DNA of 64,000 bases from Ligustrum vulgare (lineage: Eukaryota; Streptophyta; Magnoliopsida; Lamiales; Oleaceae), in assembly GCA_963555705.1 (NCBI GenBank), contig OY743190.1, positions 34,020,929-34,084,928 of the forward strand, written 5' to 3'. A model generated the notes under the pieces. The model did no database searches and was not told the DNA's origin. It saw only the letters and a list, made by a program, of their open reading frames with translations. Every line of letters begins with the position of its first letter. Within the stretch, counting starts at the first letter, position 1. Below, in pieces: positions 26,798 through 37,556 of this stretch. Position numbers and translations under genes: made by a program.

Positions 26798-26810
26798 CTA
26801 TTTAAAAGCC
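26798..26810 (-). promoter_or_regulatory. TATA-like element upstream of LOG
   Basis: The minus strand reads GGCTTTTAAATAGCC, about 75-85 bp before the LOG ATG. TTTTAAATAG also occurs upstream of the Cys4 ORF (27606-27616). The arms GGCT/AGCC make it a short palindrome. Confidence 0.4.
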
Positions 26811-27020
26811 GAAAAAATTTACTGTTTTTGATTGATTATGAAAAAGTAAAGATTTACTTTTGTCAAAATCGGCCAACTTTTGACTGTTTTACCAAAGATA
26901 TCACCTTTCGGTGATTTATTTCCAGCTTTATCAAAACTCGAGAAAGGAAAATATATTTTATTTCCAAAACGCGTGAAAGAAAACAGCAAAATATTTTAAA
27001 TGTGTATCAAGAGATTTACC

Positions 27021-27572
27021 TTATATCATTGTTGAACTGCCAGAAGCCTCATTTTGTAAAACAGACTGGCAAACAGGATCTTTTGCTATTATATTTTGGA
27101 GACTATAACGATTTTTGTCCTCGTTAAACTGAGCGTATAAGGAGAGAAGTTCACGTTGCACATAACCACTTGGGTGCGTCTCAAGAGTCAGTCGAATATC
27201 ATCCAAAGACTCCTTACTCAGTCCACCCTTTATGAATTTGATTTTATCATCCCGATTAGTAGAAGAATATCCTACTGTTTTGCAACGAGTATCACAGTTC
27301 CAACGAGCACATTTGTAGCAACCATTCAGCCTTTTTGCTCTTCGTTTCTTTGCGAAGGTGCTTTTGCCTAAACCAGGCATGTGCTTTGGAAATGTCATAG
27401 GTAATTCACCAGATAGTCGAACCTTTGCTTCGATCAACCAGCGAACATCTTCTGAAACACCATGAGCCATCAGCAACCTCAATCTTTCGAGTCTTATTCG
27501 ATAAATTTTCCTCAGATCATTCATTGGAAGACTGGAATAATACTTGCGAATGTTTGTAAGAATGATATCCAT
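27021..27572 (-). CDS. Basic Cys4 zinc-finger-like protein, unknown function, inside an LTR element
   Basis: A 183-residue intact ORF, not assignable to a known host family by eye. Visible features: an amphipathic basic N-terminal region (residues 18-53), a strongly basic cluster GLGKSTFAKKRRAKR (67-81), immediately a Cys4 motif C-x2-C-x4-C-x3-C (Cys85, 88, 93, 97), then a helical C-terminus. A Gly-Lys/Arg-Ser, basic, Arg-Arg-Ala block directly before a Cys pair is the layout of the cysteine-rich nucleic-acid-binding proteins of some plant RNA viruses (Carla_C4 type), but the Cys spacing here is shorter. That resemblance is inference. Nucleic-acid binding is the likely role. It is co-oriented with, and upstream of, LOG; a TATA-like box lies 34-44 bp before the ATG. 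Confidence 0.55.
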   Translation of the reverse strand: MDIILTNIRKYYSSLPMNDLRKIYRIRLERLRLLMAHGVSEDVRWLIEAKVRLSGELPMTFPKHMPGLGKSTFAKKRRAKRLNGCYKCARWNCDTRCKTVGYSSTNRDDKIKFIKGGLSKESLDDIRLTLETHPSGYVQRELLSLYAQFNEDKNRYSLQNIIAKDPVCQSVLQNEASGSSTMI

Positions 27573-27605
27573 GTTTTGATGGATCTAACCTCTTCCCAGC
27601 ATGAA

Positions 27606-27616
27606 CTATTTAAAAT
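27606..27616 (-). promoter_or_regulatory. TATA-like element upstream of the Cys4 ORF
   Basis: The minus strand reads ATTTTAAATAG, 34-44 bp before the ATG at 27572. The core is the same as that upstream of LOG. Confidence 0.4.
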
Positions 27617-27619
27617 CAT

Positions 27620-28499
27620 TAAGGATCGGAGGAAATCCGCGTGATATTGATTCCAGCAAGAAAGCGCGGAATAGAATAATGGAAAAGAGGGAACAAGAGT
27701 TATGCGCCGTTTACTTTCTTGATAAAAGGAAGATTTGATGATGACGGGATTTGAGATATGGAATATTTTCTTGGATTTTGGGTACTGATATTTTGATATA
27801 ATAATCAAGGTATAGAAATAATACGGGGATACGTGAAAGTGAAATAAGGACTGTATTGAATCAGGATTAATAAGTTTGTGCAAGTGAAAGGAATACCTTA
27901 CGGGAAATGTTATGATATTTGAGTTAAGAATTTTAATTATTTGGGAGATATTTGTTTATTGAATTTTGCAGAAATTTTGGGTTACAAATATTGGAAAGAT
28001 AAACTGATGATTATGTTGATATGTGAATAACATGTTTGGGTATATTACATAGAGAATATTCAGGTAATCGTTTTAATTATTTTGGGATATTTGGTGATAA
28101 GAAGAAATGACAAATTATTATGGTATGATATGTTAGTAAAGATTTATTGAAATTTTAGAGATATTAATACGAATATTTGAGGTTACATGATACGATGATA
28201 AGTGACAGGTTACATGAGTACTACAAGATATGATGAAATATCACATACGATTGGGAATTTTCATTTTGATTCAGAAGAATTTATGAGTAGACATATGTCT
28301 ATTATTGATAGAAAAGTTCATGTCTTAAGAAAACAAATTGATGCATTTAGTCAAAGTCCAGTGGGTTAAATATGGTTGGGTTAAATATGGTAGCGATGAT
28401 GCTACATAAGAAGAAGAAGAGATTCTGATTAAGTGTTCAGAAATCATAAGATCAAGTAAGTTTAATTTCGAGGACGAAATTATTTTAAGGGGGTAAGTT
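27620..28499 (+). other. Right interior of the element with decayed chromovirus pol tail and polypurine tract
   Basis: Bases 27620-28380 hold no recognisable gene on either strand. Bases 28388-28490 on the plus strand read, with one stop, SDDAT*EEEE..., then NFEDEIILRG. This resembles the end of Tekay/Del-type chromovirus polyproteins (the xEATWE segment of the chromodomain and the terminal FEDE.. segment overlapping the polypurine tract). TTTTAAGGGGGTAAG then precedes the 3' LTR. Confidence 0.55.
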
Positions 28500-30323
28500 T
28501 GTAGCGACCAATAATTTTTACGCGATTAATAATTATTTTAATAGAAAATCGTGTCGCTACTATTTCACCCATTTTTATTAAGTTAACGCCACGACGTATT
28601 CGTATAGCCAAGTCAAGAAATAATCGAGATCGTTCGATTTTAAATTAAATTCCGAATTTCTAAAAATATCTCCATTCTCTTGATTTAAAGTATATTAAGT
28701 CCAAGTACTTAATTCAATGTTATCCCAATATTTATTTATACAAAAATTATTTTTATTATTGAAATTAAGAAAATATATGCAAGCATGAGAGGTTCCATTA
28801 TATATAATAATTATGAGAATCTTAATTTAATAAATATGGAAAAGTATATGAATGAATTATATACTCCATTATATGTAATCATGAAGAGCATAATATTTGT
28901 ATAAATATGGAAAAGTATATGAATGAATTATATACTCCATTATATGTAATCATGAAGAGCATAATATTTGTATAAATATGGAAAAGTATATGAATGAATT
29001 ATAGACTCCATTATATGTAATCATGAAGAGCATAATATTTGTATAAATATGGAAAAGTATATGAATGGTTGATAAGATTCCATTATATGTAATCATGAAG
29101 AGCATAATATTTGTATAAATATGGAAAAGTATATGAATGGTTGATAAGACTCCATTATATGTAATCATGAAGAGCATAATATTTGTATAAATATGGAAAA
29201 GTATATGAATGGTTGATAAGACTCCATTATATGTAATCATGAAGAGCATAATATTTGTATAAATATGGAAAAGTATATGAATGGTGCTTTACTTTAAGAA
29301 AAGGATGTGTTAAAATTAATAGAATTGAATGATTATGTTTACAATATGCCAACTTTATACATCTATTTAAACCCATCTCTTTTACACACAACTCTACACA
29401 TATACACTTATTTCCAATCTCTTGACAAAATCCACAAGTAAGAGAAATTCAAGGTGGTCAAGAAAGTTTTGGTCCATTTACTACTACACTTCATTTTAAT
29501 CTTTTAAAAGGTAAGTATATCTTATGTTTTTATGAAAAGTAAGTATGTTTTTATGAAAGGTAAATACACCTTATGTTTTTATGAAAAGTAAGTATGTTTT
29601 TATGACAAGTAAGTATATCTTATGTTTTTATGAAAAGTAAGTATGTTTTTATGAAAGGTAAATACACCTTATGTTTTTATGAAAAGTAAGTATGTTTTTA
29701 TGACAAGTAAATATATCTTATGTTTTTATGAAAAGTAAGTATGTTTTTATGAAAGGTAAATACACCTTATGTTTTTATGAAAAGTAAGTATGTCTTATGT
29801 TTTTATGAAAATGTTTGGATCATTGCTATGAAATCAATCTCACAAGATTGTTATGGGTTCCATATGATATGTTTATGATTATGCTAAGGGGACCGGAGTT
29901 TAGTAGCGCTACACATAAGAATTCTTGCCATTTAAGTTCGGTAAAATTCTTGTGTCTCCCTATGTTTATGAGTATTTCGATCCTATCCTATGTTATGATG
30001 AAAATGATCCATATGCTTTCAAAAGAAAATTTATGTTTGGTATACTTACTGAGATTTTATAAATCTCACTCCACGATATTTACCATTTTCAGATAATTGA
30101 AGGTTCGAGGCGGTCAACATGGAAGTGGCAAAAGTGGTTAAGATTGATGAGATAATTATGTTGAACTTTATGTAAGAAAATTATGTTCTATTTTTATTCA
30201 CAAATAAAATTATGGGATTCTAATTATTCTTTTGAATAATTTTACATTTATATTTAAGTCTCGATAATATGATATGAGTCACTTTTAGTGGCACTCGAAT
30301 GTTCGAGAATTCGGGTCGTCACA
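28500..30323 (+). repeat. 3' LTR (1824 bp)
   Basis: Practically identical to the 5' LTR from its start to about 30056, including the 71-72-bp array (28833-29287) and the GTAAGTAT array (29508-29812). It differs at 30057-30160, where a normal-looking U5 block stands in place of the inverted terminus seen at 23773-23838. It ends GGGTCGTCACA, followed by the CAATC target duplication. Confidence 0.92.
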
Positions 30324-30800
30324 CAATCACAATAATTTTAAATGTGTGCTTAATCTTAACTCACAAATATTTGTATTTAATCAATAAAATTATATTTTTA
30401 CCTATAAAATCAAGTAGTCAAAATAATAAATTTGTAAATCCAGCAATTATCATAATACGACAACGGACAACGTTGGAGATAAAAAAATTATACTAAAATC
30501 TTATAACATATAACTTTTACACTACTATTAAAATTAAAAATGATTAAAAAAATATTATTCATTATTAACCATAATATTCACAAGTTTTGCATTTGCCTCT
30601 CGTGTTTAACATTTTGTCCAAATTTCTTTCAAATACATCAATCACAATAATTATAAACGTGTGTTTAATTTTAACCTAACAAATATTTGCATTTGATTAA
30701 TAAAAATAAACTTTTATTTACAAAATCAAGTAGTTAAAATAATACATTCAAATCTTGTAATTGTCATGATACTTTCAAAACTCATTTTCAATCACACATT
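30324..30800. repeat. Tandem copies of the pre-insertion sequence
   Basis: Bases 30324-30460 and 30640-30780 are diverged copies of one AT-rich sequence (ATCACAATAATT.TAAA.GTGTG.TTAAT.TTAAC.., AAAATCAAGTAGT.AAAATAAT). The left flank of the LTR element (22140-22212) continues the first copy, so the element inserted into one unit of an older tandem duplication. Confidence 0.7.
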
Positions 30801-30819
30801 TTAAAATAAAATAATCTAC

Positions 30820-31440
30820 GGGTTAATTTCACAAAATACCACTTAAGTTTCAGCAAAATTTCAAATATACCACTGAAGTTCAATCGTTACACAATCTACC
30901 ACTCAAGTTTAAATTGATTACTCAAAATGTCATTTTGTTGATTTTCTTATCTAAAACAGGCACAAAGAGTCCCTAATGTTTGAAAAATTTGCTAAAATGG
31001 TTCTTAATATTTTATTTTGATATAAAAGTCCTTAATTTTTTCCTAAATTAACAAAAGTGGTCCTTTTTTATTTAAATGTCAATTATTTTCTTATTTTCTA
31101 ATATAAAATTTACAATTGTGTCATAACATTTGCAAAAGTACAATTAAGTATGTTCATAATTTTTTTTATATATATTTAATTAACTAAAATTAGTACATTA
31201 GATTTTTTCACTGGAATTTTATTGATCAAATGGTTAATATGCATATAAATTTGTTAGGACAATCTAAAAGTTATTATGAAATAAATTAAATTAATATTTG
31301 TTTGGAATATATTTTTAAGGAAATTAATTCTTGAGAATGAAAAAATTATTATCGTACTTGAATAAATCTCTTGAAAATGAAATAAAAAACTGATAATTTT
31401 TTTTAGCTTTTGTTCGGATGTTGTGGCCCAAAAAAAACTG

Positions 31441-31472
<32 letters not shown>

Positions 31473-32259
31473 TTTTAGGTAAATGGATGTTTAAAAATTG
31501 GAAAGAGAAAATATGAAGGGTTAGAGATTGATTTAGGGAATTGTGTGGTTTAAACTGCTATTACCGAATAGATCATTAATATAACGTGAGGTTGAAAATT
31601 AGGAAAATGTTAAGGGTCCATTTAAAGAGTGCGTTCGAAAATGAATTTGGAGGAAATGAAGAAAAAAATTATTACAAATAAATCTTAATTTTATTTAGTT
31701 CATAATATTTCATAGATATCTATGAATTATTATGAAATAAATTAAATTAATACTTGATTGTAATAGCAGTTTTGAAAATCATTTCCCCTAAATTCATTTT
31801 CGAACAAAAATTTTGTTTTCTTAATTTTCAAACACACATTATGTTAAAAAAAAAAAAAATACTTTTCACTTGATTTTTGAAGAGGTTTATTCAAACAAAC
31901 AAAAAATGATTTTTTTTCTTTACAAAAATCAATTTCTTTAAAAAATATATATACCAAACAAATATTAATTTAATTTATTTCATAATGATAATTAGATTAT
32001 ACAATAAAAAAGGACCACTTTCGTTAATTTAGATTAAAAAAAAAAAGGACTTTTATATCAAAATAAAATATTAAGAACCATTTTAGCAAATTTTCCAAAC
32101 ATTAGGGACTCTTTGTGCCTATTTTCGGATAAGAAAATTAACAAAATGGCATTTTGAGTAATCAATTTGAACTTGAGTGGTAGATTGTGTAACGATTGAA
32201 CTTCAGTGTTATATTTGAAATTTCGTTGAAACTTAAGTGGTATTTTGTAAAATTAACCC
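30820..32259. mobile_element. MULE-type non-autonomous element with 250-bp terminal inverted repeats
   Basis: Inverted repeats at 30820-31070 and 32005-32259 (GGGTTAATTTCACAAAATACC..) run about 250 bp with scattered differences. A perfect 10-bp duplication AATAATCTAC flanks the element (30810-30819, 32260-32269), as expected for Mutator-like elements (9-10 bp). There is no transposase. A nested MITE of about 177 bp (31630-31806) with TGCGTTCGAAAATGAATTT-type ends and an (ATT)n tract (31447-31472) lie inside. Confidence 0.85.
31630..31806. mobile_element. MITE nested in the MULE
   Basis: The left end TGCGTTCGAAAATGAATTTG pairs with the right end AAATTCATTTTCGAACA (about 17 bp, one gap). AT-rich and non-coding. 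The related sequence ATTATGAAATAAATTAAATTAATA also occurs near 31271. Confidence 0.5.
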
Positions 32260-32773
32260 AATAATCTACACATAAATTCAAAAAGATTCATTACTTTTTA
32301 ACCGTACTCCAAAATTTACTATTAAAAACACATTATTTTGAAATATGAGTCTCGGACAGGGGCATAGTCCCGAATACAATTAAAATTTTGGATCTTAATA
32401 ACTGTTTTTGTTTAATTCAAATGACGTGCACCTATAAAAAATGCCATTTTTCAATGGACTTTGGGTTTGATGAATGTAGGCTACACGGTCAAATATTGTT
32501 AATTCCACTGTGCTTAAGCCTAATTGAGTATGCATTTTCAAAAATGGTCATATTGAAAGCAATGATTAATAGGTATGAACCACGCTTCTTACTATTTCAA
32601 TGAAGTCATACAATTTTGAAAACATTTGCAAATTCAAGGAGCATTTAATGAGCAACAACAATTACATTTTGGAAAGGGGAAAATAATTAAAAAAAATGTT
32701 TCCAAAAATAGTAAGTTGAAATGGGCAGGAAAACTGTATGACAGCTGTTTTGCTTTAATATATAATAATATAT

Positions 32774-32952
32774 AGAGTCTATTCGGTATTGTTTAAAATG
32801 AGTTTTTTTGAAATGAATAGAAATTTAAAAAAAAAAATGGATGATTGAAATTAGGTTGAAAAGTCAAATATTGTAGGTTTGATTTTTATTGGATGGTTGA
32901 AATTGAATACTGTTATTAAATTAAAAAACTTTAATGAATACCAAACAAGGCC
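32774..32952 (+). mobile_element. MITE, family A copy 3
   Basis: Ends TTCGGTATTGTTTAAAATG and AATGAATACCAAACAAGG. The core GGTTGAAAAGTCAAATATTG is identical to that of copy 1 (2741-2912). Non-coding. Confidence 0.65.
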
Positions 32953-32959
32953 ATAATAT

Positions 32960-34120
32960 AATAATATAGAATATAGATATAGGTTGCTAACCATAAGCCA
33001 GATTTGATTTCATTGCCTTACTCTATATGTTAACTTATGATGAGATTTCAAACATTTTTAAGTTCACGCAAAACATATTACCAAAATAACTTTATCCTAG
33101 TGCATTTCTCTGGTGCTCATCAATATGATTCGCCTTATCTTGACAAATGACAATGATATGACAAGGATAATCTTATAGGAGATCATGTTCTGGAATTAAC
33201 GTGTTCCCTTCAGCCTTGCAATTAAAAAATATAAAAATAAAAACTTACTGAGATTTACTGCTGAGTGATTAATAGTTTGTAAATAAACTTAAAAAGTGGT
33301 AGAGGTCTACCTTTGGAAGCAGAATACAGTCAACTTTGTCAACTGCTCTATTAATGCATCCAGTGTCGTATGGCCCGTACATAAGCTTTATCTACCTACA
33401 ACATGGAGATCTAGCCGCTTAAAGGATCCCTCCCTCATTCTATGTAATTTAATATGATTGAAGCCGATAGCAACACTAGGTTCCTTTCCACAGCATGCGA
33501 TCCACTCATCAGCAGATTGAACTCGAATCGGCCTGTAATGATAGAATTTGAATTGCAAATTAGTTTTCAAATGTCTAATATGGTGAAAGATATCAGGCCA
33601 TTCCCTGAACAGCAGTAATCAAACTCAAGTAAGTAGTCACTCTCCAATGGACTAAAAGCGTAGGAGAAAAATCAATGATGAAAAGAAGGGACATGCATAT
33701 ATATGTTAATCAGCACATCCTCGCTCCAGCTCCCATTCATCAAAGATGCAAACAGAATCTATGATATATCATGTTCACGATAGTCGGCCACGGAACCTAC
33801 TTGCATTCCAACACCTCAACTTGACACGATTTCCAATTTAGCACTCAAACCTCCAAAATCAAACGTTATCTTGGACTCGGTGGCCATGTCGCATATATTG
33901 CTACTACTTAACTGAACCCGTTTTAACAATTTCAAAAATCAACAAACGATTTTTCAAAACCTTGTAATCGAAAATCACAACCAATGTTATGCAACAGTAC
34001 CTCTTCTTCTTCACAGCCGTTTTCGAGTCCAGCAGCAATCTGATTGGATGTTTTTCGATTTGGGTTTTAGGGATTTTGCCCCCAAACTGATAATTGACAA
34101 GTTTAGAAAAGCGTGTTAGA
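32960..34120. other. Unassigned intergenic stretch
   Basis: No complete gene. A minus-strand 60-codon frame (33388-33570) includes IRVQSADEWIACCGKEPSV. It sits in sequence with more balanced composition, but I recognise no family and see no flanking exons. Bases 33790-34080 have mixed composition and may be a decayed repeat. Confidence 0.3.
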
Positions 34121-34137
34121 GTACTTTATGGTTTTCA

Positions 34138-34398
34138 TTTTTTTTTTTTTTTGATCGGACTAAAACTGTGTTGGGTAAACTTTTTATACAGGTGACTGGC
34201 CCCACCGCACTGCGGCCCCATACTCCAGAAAACCTCCCTCCGGCCTGGCCCTACGGGTTAGTATACACCGCTTGGCCCTACGCGTATGAGAGATTTTTTT
34301 GGAGAGGCACAGTTCCACCCTGCTGGTAAGAGGACTCGAACACGGAACCTCAGCCAGCAATACCTCAGTCTTAACCACTAGGGAAAGAGGACTTTGGT
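34138..34398 (-). mobile_element. tRNA-derived SINE with exact boundaries
   Basis: On the minus strand the element starts at 34398. Near its head it has a pol III A-box-like TAGTGGTTAAGACTG and a B-box-like GTGTTCGAGTCC. A roughly 150-bp unrelated body follows, and it ends in poly(A) (the poly-T at 34138-34152). A perfect 16-bp target duplication TACTTTATGGTTTTCA flanks it (34122-34137, 34399-34414). This is the full set of SINE hallmarks, about 261 bp. The open frames over it on both strands are not genes. Confidence 0.88.
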
Positions 34399-34703
34399 TA
34401 CTTTATGGTTTTCAGGTTTTGTATAGACGCCGTCCTATACGAGTAACAACTTATCTACGTGGCTGGAGCCCGTTTAGTACGGAGATATCTCATTCTTAGT
34501 CAAACTCCCCTCAGTATGATCATCAATTTAGTCACGGATGGCAAAAAATTTCGTCCCAATTAATAAAAGGTATTGGAACGAGGATGACAATTTGTAACTG
34601 CCTGAATTTTTTTAAAAAAAAACTTTTATCGTTTTAAATTTTTATATTATAATAACTTTATTTATTTAATATCAAGACCTTTTCACACATAAACTTAATA
34701 ACA

Positions 34704-34972
34704 TGCTCCTTCTGTCTCAATTATATAAGTTGGTTTGACTTTTCACACAAATTAAAAAAAACATATTTAATGTCATTGAAAATGTAACTTTCATAAGAAA
34801 ATTCTCAATTTACCCTTATTTAATATCAAGACTATTATTATTGAAAGTAATAAATATAGGTGCATTAGTAAACAAACAAAATAAACACTTCCCAATAAAT
34901 AAACAAATCTATATAATTAGAGCAAGAAAAAAAAAAAGAAATACAACATATATAATTAGGACTGGGAGAGTA
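34704..34972. mobile_element. Stowaway-like MITE, diverged
   Basis: The left end TGCTCCTTCTGTCTCAATTA (then TATAAGT) and the reverse complement of the right end TACTCTCCCAGTCCTAATTATAT are related, and both fit the CTCCxTCxGTCxC terminus of Stowaway/mariner MITEs. About 269 bp, non-coding. Confidence 0.6.
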
Positions 34973-35807
34973 ATTGTCAATTTAAAGTTGATCTCTATTA
35001 ATATATAAGATGATATTTATGAATAAAGGTTATCTTTGGGATGCTCGAATGCTACTAAGCATTATTGATGCTAACCCCGTCTACATGAGAGTACTAAAAT
35101 ATCATTAAATGAGAGGTAGAATTAAATTAATCACATAGACTCTCTTTGATATTGTTAAGAATCTGATTAGAATTTAAGTCAAAGTTAACAATACTTTTAA
35201 CTACATATTTATAGAATTCACAACTTTTCAAAAATATTTGATCAATTTTTATAAAAAATTATTAAAAACATGATTTTAATCTCTACCAATAGGAACATAA
35301 TTTCATATTAATTGAGCTTGTGACATAAGACCACGTAAACTAGTGTTTTAGCACAAGATATTAAATAACGTATGTGATATATTCATATAGTTATTGTATA
35401 TGTGTGAACAACTTCAATAAAAATCCACTACGTATACTCGCGATGTCACAAGACTCACAACTGACAACTCACATTGGTAGGGGCAGAGATAAGGGCAGAG
35501 TCGGACTTTTTATATTGATGAATTCAAAAATCACAAGGAAAATTTTAAACACAACTTAACATTAATGAAAATAAGGTAATATAATTGTGCCCTACGCATT
35601 TTCATACTATAAATCGCTTAATGCTGAACCTTTAAATTCCTTTCAGTGGACACAAGTGATTTGAGGCGACATGGACCCCTTTCTATATATGTTCTTTGAA
35701 TTTCATCCTCAATATTAATATTATAGTTCATAGTTGGAGTTTTTTATTCATATTCCGAAGGAAGTTGAGCTAAATCAATTTATCGTGAACAACTATTTTA
35801 CCCCCAA

Positions 35808-35976
35808 GAGCTTGTTTGGTAAAGCTAAAAGTTTGACCACAACTTTTTAAACCTAATCTCAACATCCAATTTTAGTCAAGTCTACAATTTTTTACTTTTT
35901 AAACATTTTTAAATCACACATAAAAAATAAAAAAACAACTGCAAAGCTAAAACTTTTCACATTCACAAACATGCTC
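35808..35976. mobile_element. MITE with GAGC(A/T)TGTTTG ends
   Basis: GAGCTTGTTTGGTAAAGCTA at the left matches the reverse complement of the right end, GAGCATGTTTGTGAATGTGA. Inner AAAGCTAAAA motifs occur near both ends. About 169 bp, non-coding. Confidence 0.55.
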
Positions 35977-36070
35977 CAAGTAATTGATTCTTCCCAATCA
36001 TCTATTTTATCTTGACACTCGTTTCAAAAATATTTTGCTCTCCACTCGAAAACATGGATTTTCATTTAGT

Positions 36071-36220
36071 GTGTTTGGTATTGTTTAAAAAGAGTTTTTT
36101 TAAGTAAATAGTGATTTTTAGGAAAATGGATTGTTGAAATTTCATTGAAAAGTTAAATATTGTGAGATTGAACATTGTAGGGAAAAAAAAAAGAAAAAAT
36201 TAATGAATACCAAATGATCG
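36071..36220 (+). mobile_element. MITE, family A copy 4
   Basis: Ends GTGTTTGGTATTGTTTAAAA and AATGAATACCAAATGATC. The core is TTGAAAAGTTAAATATTGTG. It is adjacent to the LTR relic that the Tat element entered. Confidence 0.6.
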
Positions 36221-36901
36221 GAACAATTTCACGACGTCTAAAGATGAGCTAGGCGTTTGGAGTATAACAAGTCGCCCATCTTGACCATTAGGAAGGCCTG
36301 GGTGCCCTATCTCTTTAAAACTAGGAACCAAATAACCAAAAGGTCGGGCATGAATGCCTTGCCAAAAGTAGCCCGGGCCTGTTGCCCGGCCTAACTAGGT
36401 TATTCCTTCCATTTATTCATAGGCCGACATACTAGCTCGGACATATTCTATCACTTAGGTTGGGTATTCCCGACCTCATCTTTATCTTGTCATTTGTGGT
36501 CAGTCCATCTCGGCCCTGTTACATCTAAAACCCAATACAAACAGGACTCTAAGCATTCTTCGTTTATGTGTTTCATCAATGGGCCACATTCTTGGGCCCC
36601 AAAACAAGACGTATTCCATAAGGAAATATCCTAAAAAATGGGAGTTCAACCCTTATAAAGTTAGAACTCCTCCTAAAAGGTAAGTTTATACAAAATGACT
36701 CATTCTCGCAATTAAAGAAGGTTATCGACTTTTTTGCCCTATAAATACTGCTCCTTAAACCACGTATTATTCATTCATAATTCTCTACATATTTTCCAGT
36801 TATATTTTTCTCTCTACTCTTTTCCAGGATACTAATTCTCACACCGAATGGGCGACGGGGAGAATCATACTCGCCTTTTTGCAGGTCATCCAAGGAGAAT
36901 T
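36221..36901 (+). repeat. LTR relic into which the Tat element inserted
   Basis: GC-richer sequence with GGCCGACATACTAGCTCGG and TTTGCCCTATAAATACTGCTCC (TATA). A CT-rich 5'-leader-like stretch and GAATGGGCGACGGGGAGAATC follow. This is the layout of an LTR-retrotransposon LTR. It is cut by the Tat 5' LTR at 36902, and a short continuation may lie at 49679-49740. No internal genes. Confidence 0.45.
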
Positions 36902-37556
36902 TATAACGACCACGCCTAAATTAAGATTGACACATCACTCGTGCGGCCCGCTGATGGCCGGCCGGACCCAATGGCTCATGAGTTATCACTTTGCCGGGGT
37001 GGTATATAGGCCGAACCACTTGCGGCCGAACTACCTGTCCTGAGGCAATATCATCCGAGGCATATGCATGGGGACAGTAACGCAGTTAGAAGTTAGTGTC
37101 AGTGAGATTGGACTTGTATGCAAGTTGCAGTTTGATGGGATAGTGCCTTTACCGTAGATGTGATGGATGTCGTAACTCTAGGGTAGGGTGTAATGATTAT
37201 GGCCATTTAATGTGGCCAATGGTTAGGGTGAAGACACGTGTAAAGTCTAGCACGTGTCATGATCTTAGGATACGGTTTTAACTACAAATAGAGCGTCCTT
37301 GACCCCAAGAAAAGGGGTTAGAAACTCAATATATAAAATCTCACTCACTTTTCTCTCTTTTACACACTTATATTTCCCGCACCCAATTTATATTTACTTA
37401 AAATGAGTACTAACTTAGGCATCAGAGTGCAAACGGAAGCCACCTCATCCCCCTTTGTAAGCTGATTGTTTATCCTAATGCGCAGGAGATACACGTGTTC
37501 AAGATGGAGGAGCTGAGACGTGTTAATCCAGGGTCCTATCAGATTTTTGGTCAACA
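36902..37556 (+). repeat. 5' LTR of the Tat element
   Basis: Matches 49004-49678 over its length: ACGACCACGCCTAAATTAA, GTGGTATATAGGC, GATTGGACTTGTATGCAAGTT, CTACAAATAGAGCGTCCTTG (TATA region), and an end ..TGGTCAACA. The start has decayed to TATAACG from TGTTACG. Confidence 0.88.

Larger units (their letters stand above)
22213..30323 (+). mobile_element. Young LTR retrotransposon carrying LOG and Cys4-protein ORFs in place of gag-pol
   Basis: An 8.1-kb element with LTRs at 22213-24006 and 28500-30323 (TGTAGCGACC..GGGTCGTCACA), flanked by a perfect 5-bp target duplication CAATC (22208-22212, 30324-30328). The tRNA-iMet primer-binding site TGGTATCAGAGC is at 24009-24020. A polypurine tract TTTTAAGGGGGTAAG precedes the 3' LTR. 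The only trace of pol is a decayed reading frame just before that tract (28388-28490), which resembles the C-terminal tail of Tekay/Del-type chromovirus polyproteins. The LTRs are almost identical outside one replaced block, so insertion is recent. The 4.5-kb interior instead holds two intact antisense ORFs, a LOG enzyme and a basic Cys4 protein. The element must use enzymes from a relative to move. Confidence 0.9.

Noticed and set aside
24007..28499. LOG locus as an ordinary host gene merely flanked by two solo LTRs
   Set aside because: Perfect target duplication outside the LTR pair, PBS and polypurine tract inside, and intronless LOG argue that the ORFs are internal to one element.
34184..34499. 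Overlapping ORFs on both strands
   Set aside because: They lie over the GC-rich SINE body and its flank; no domain.
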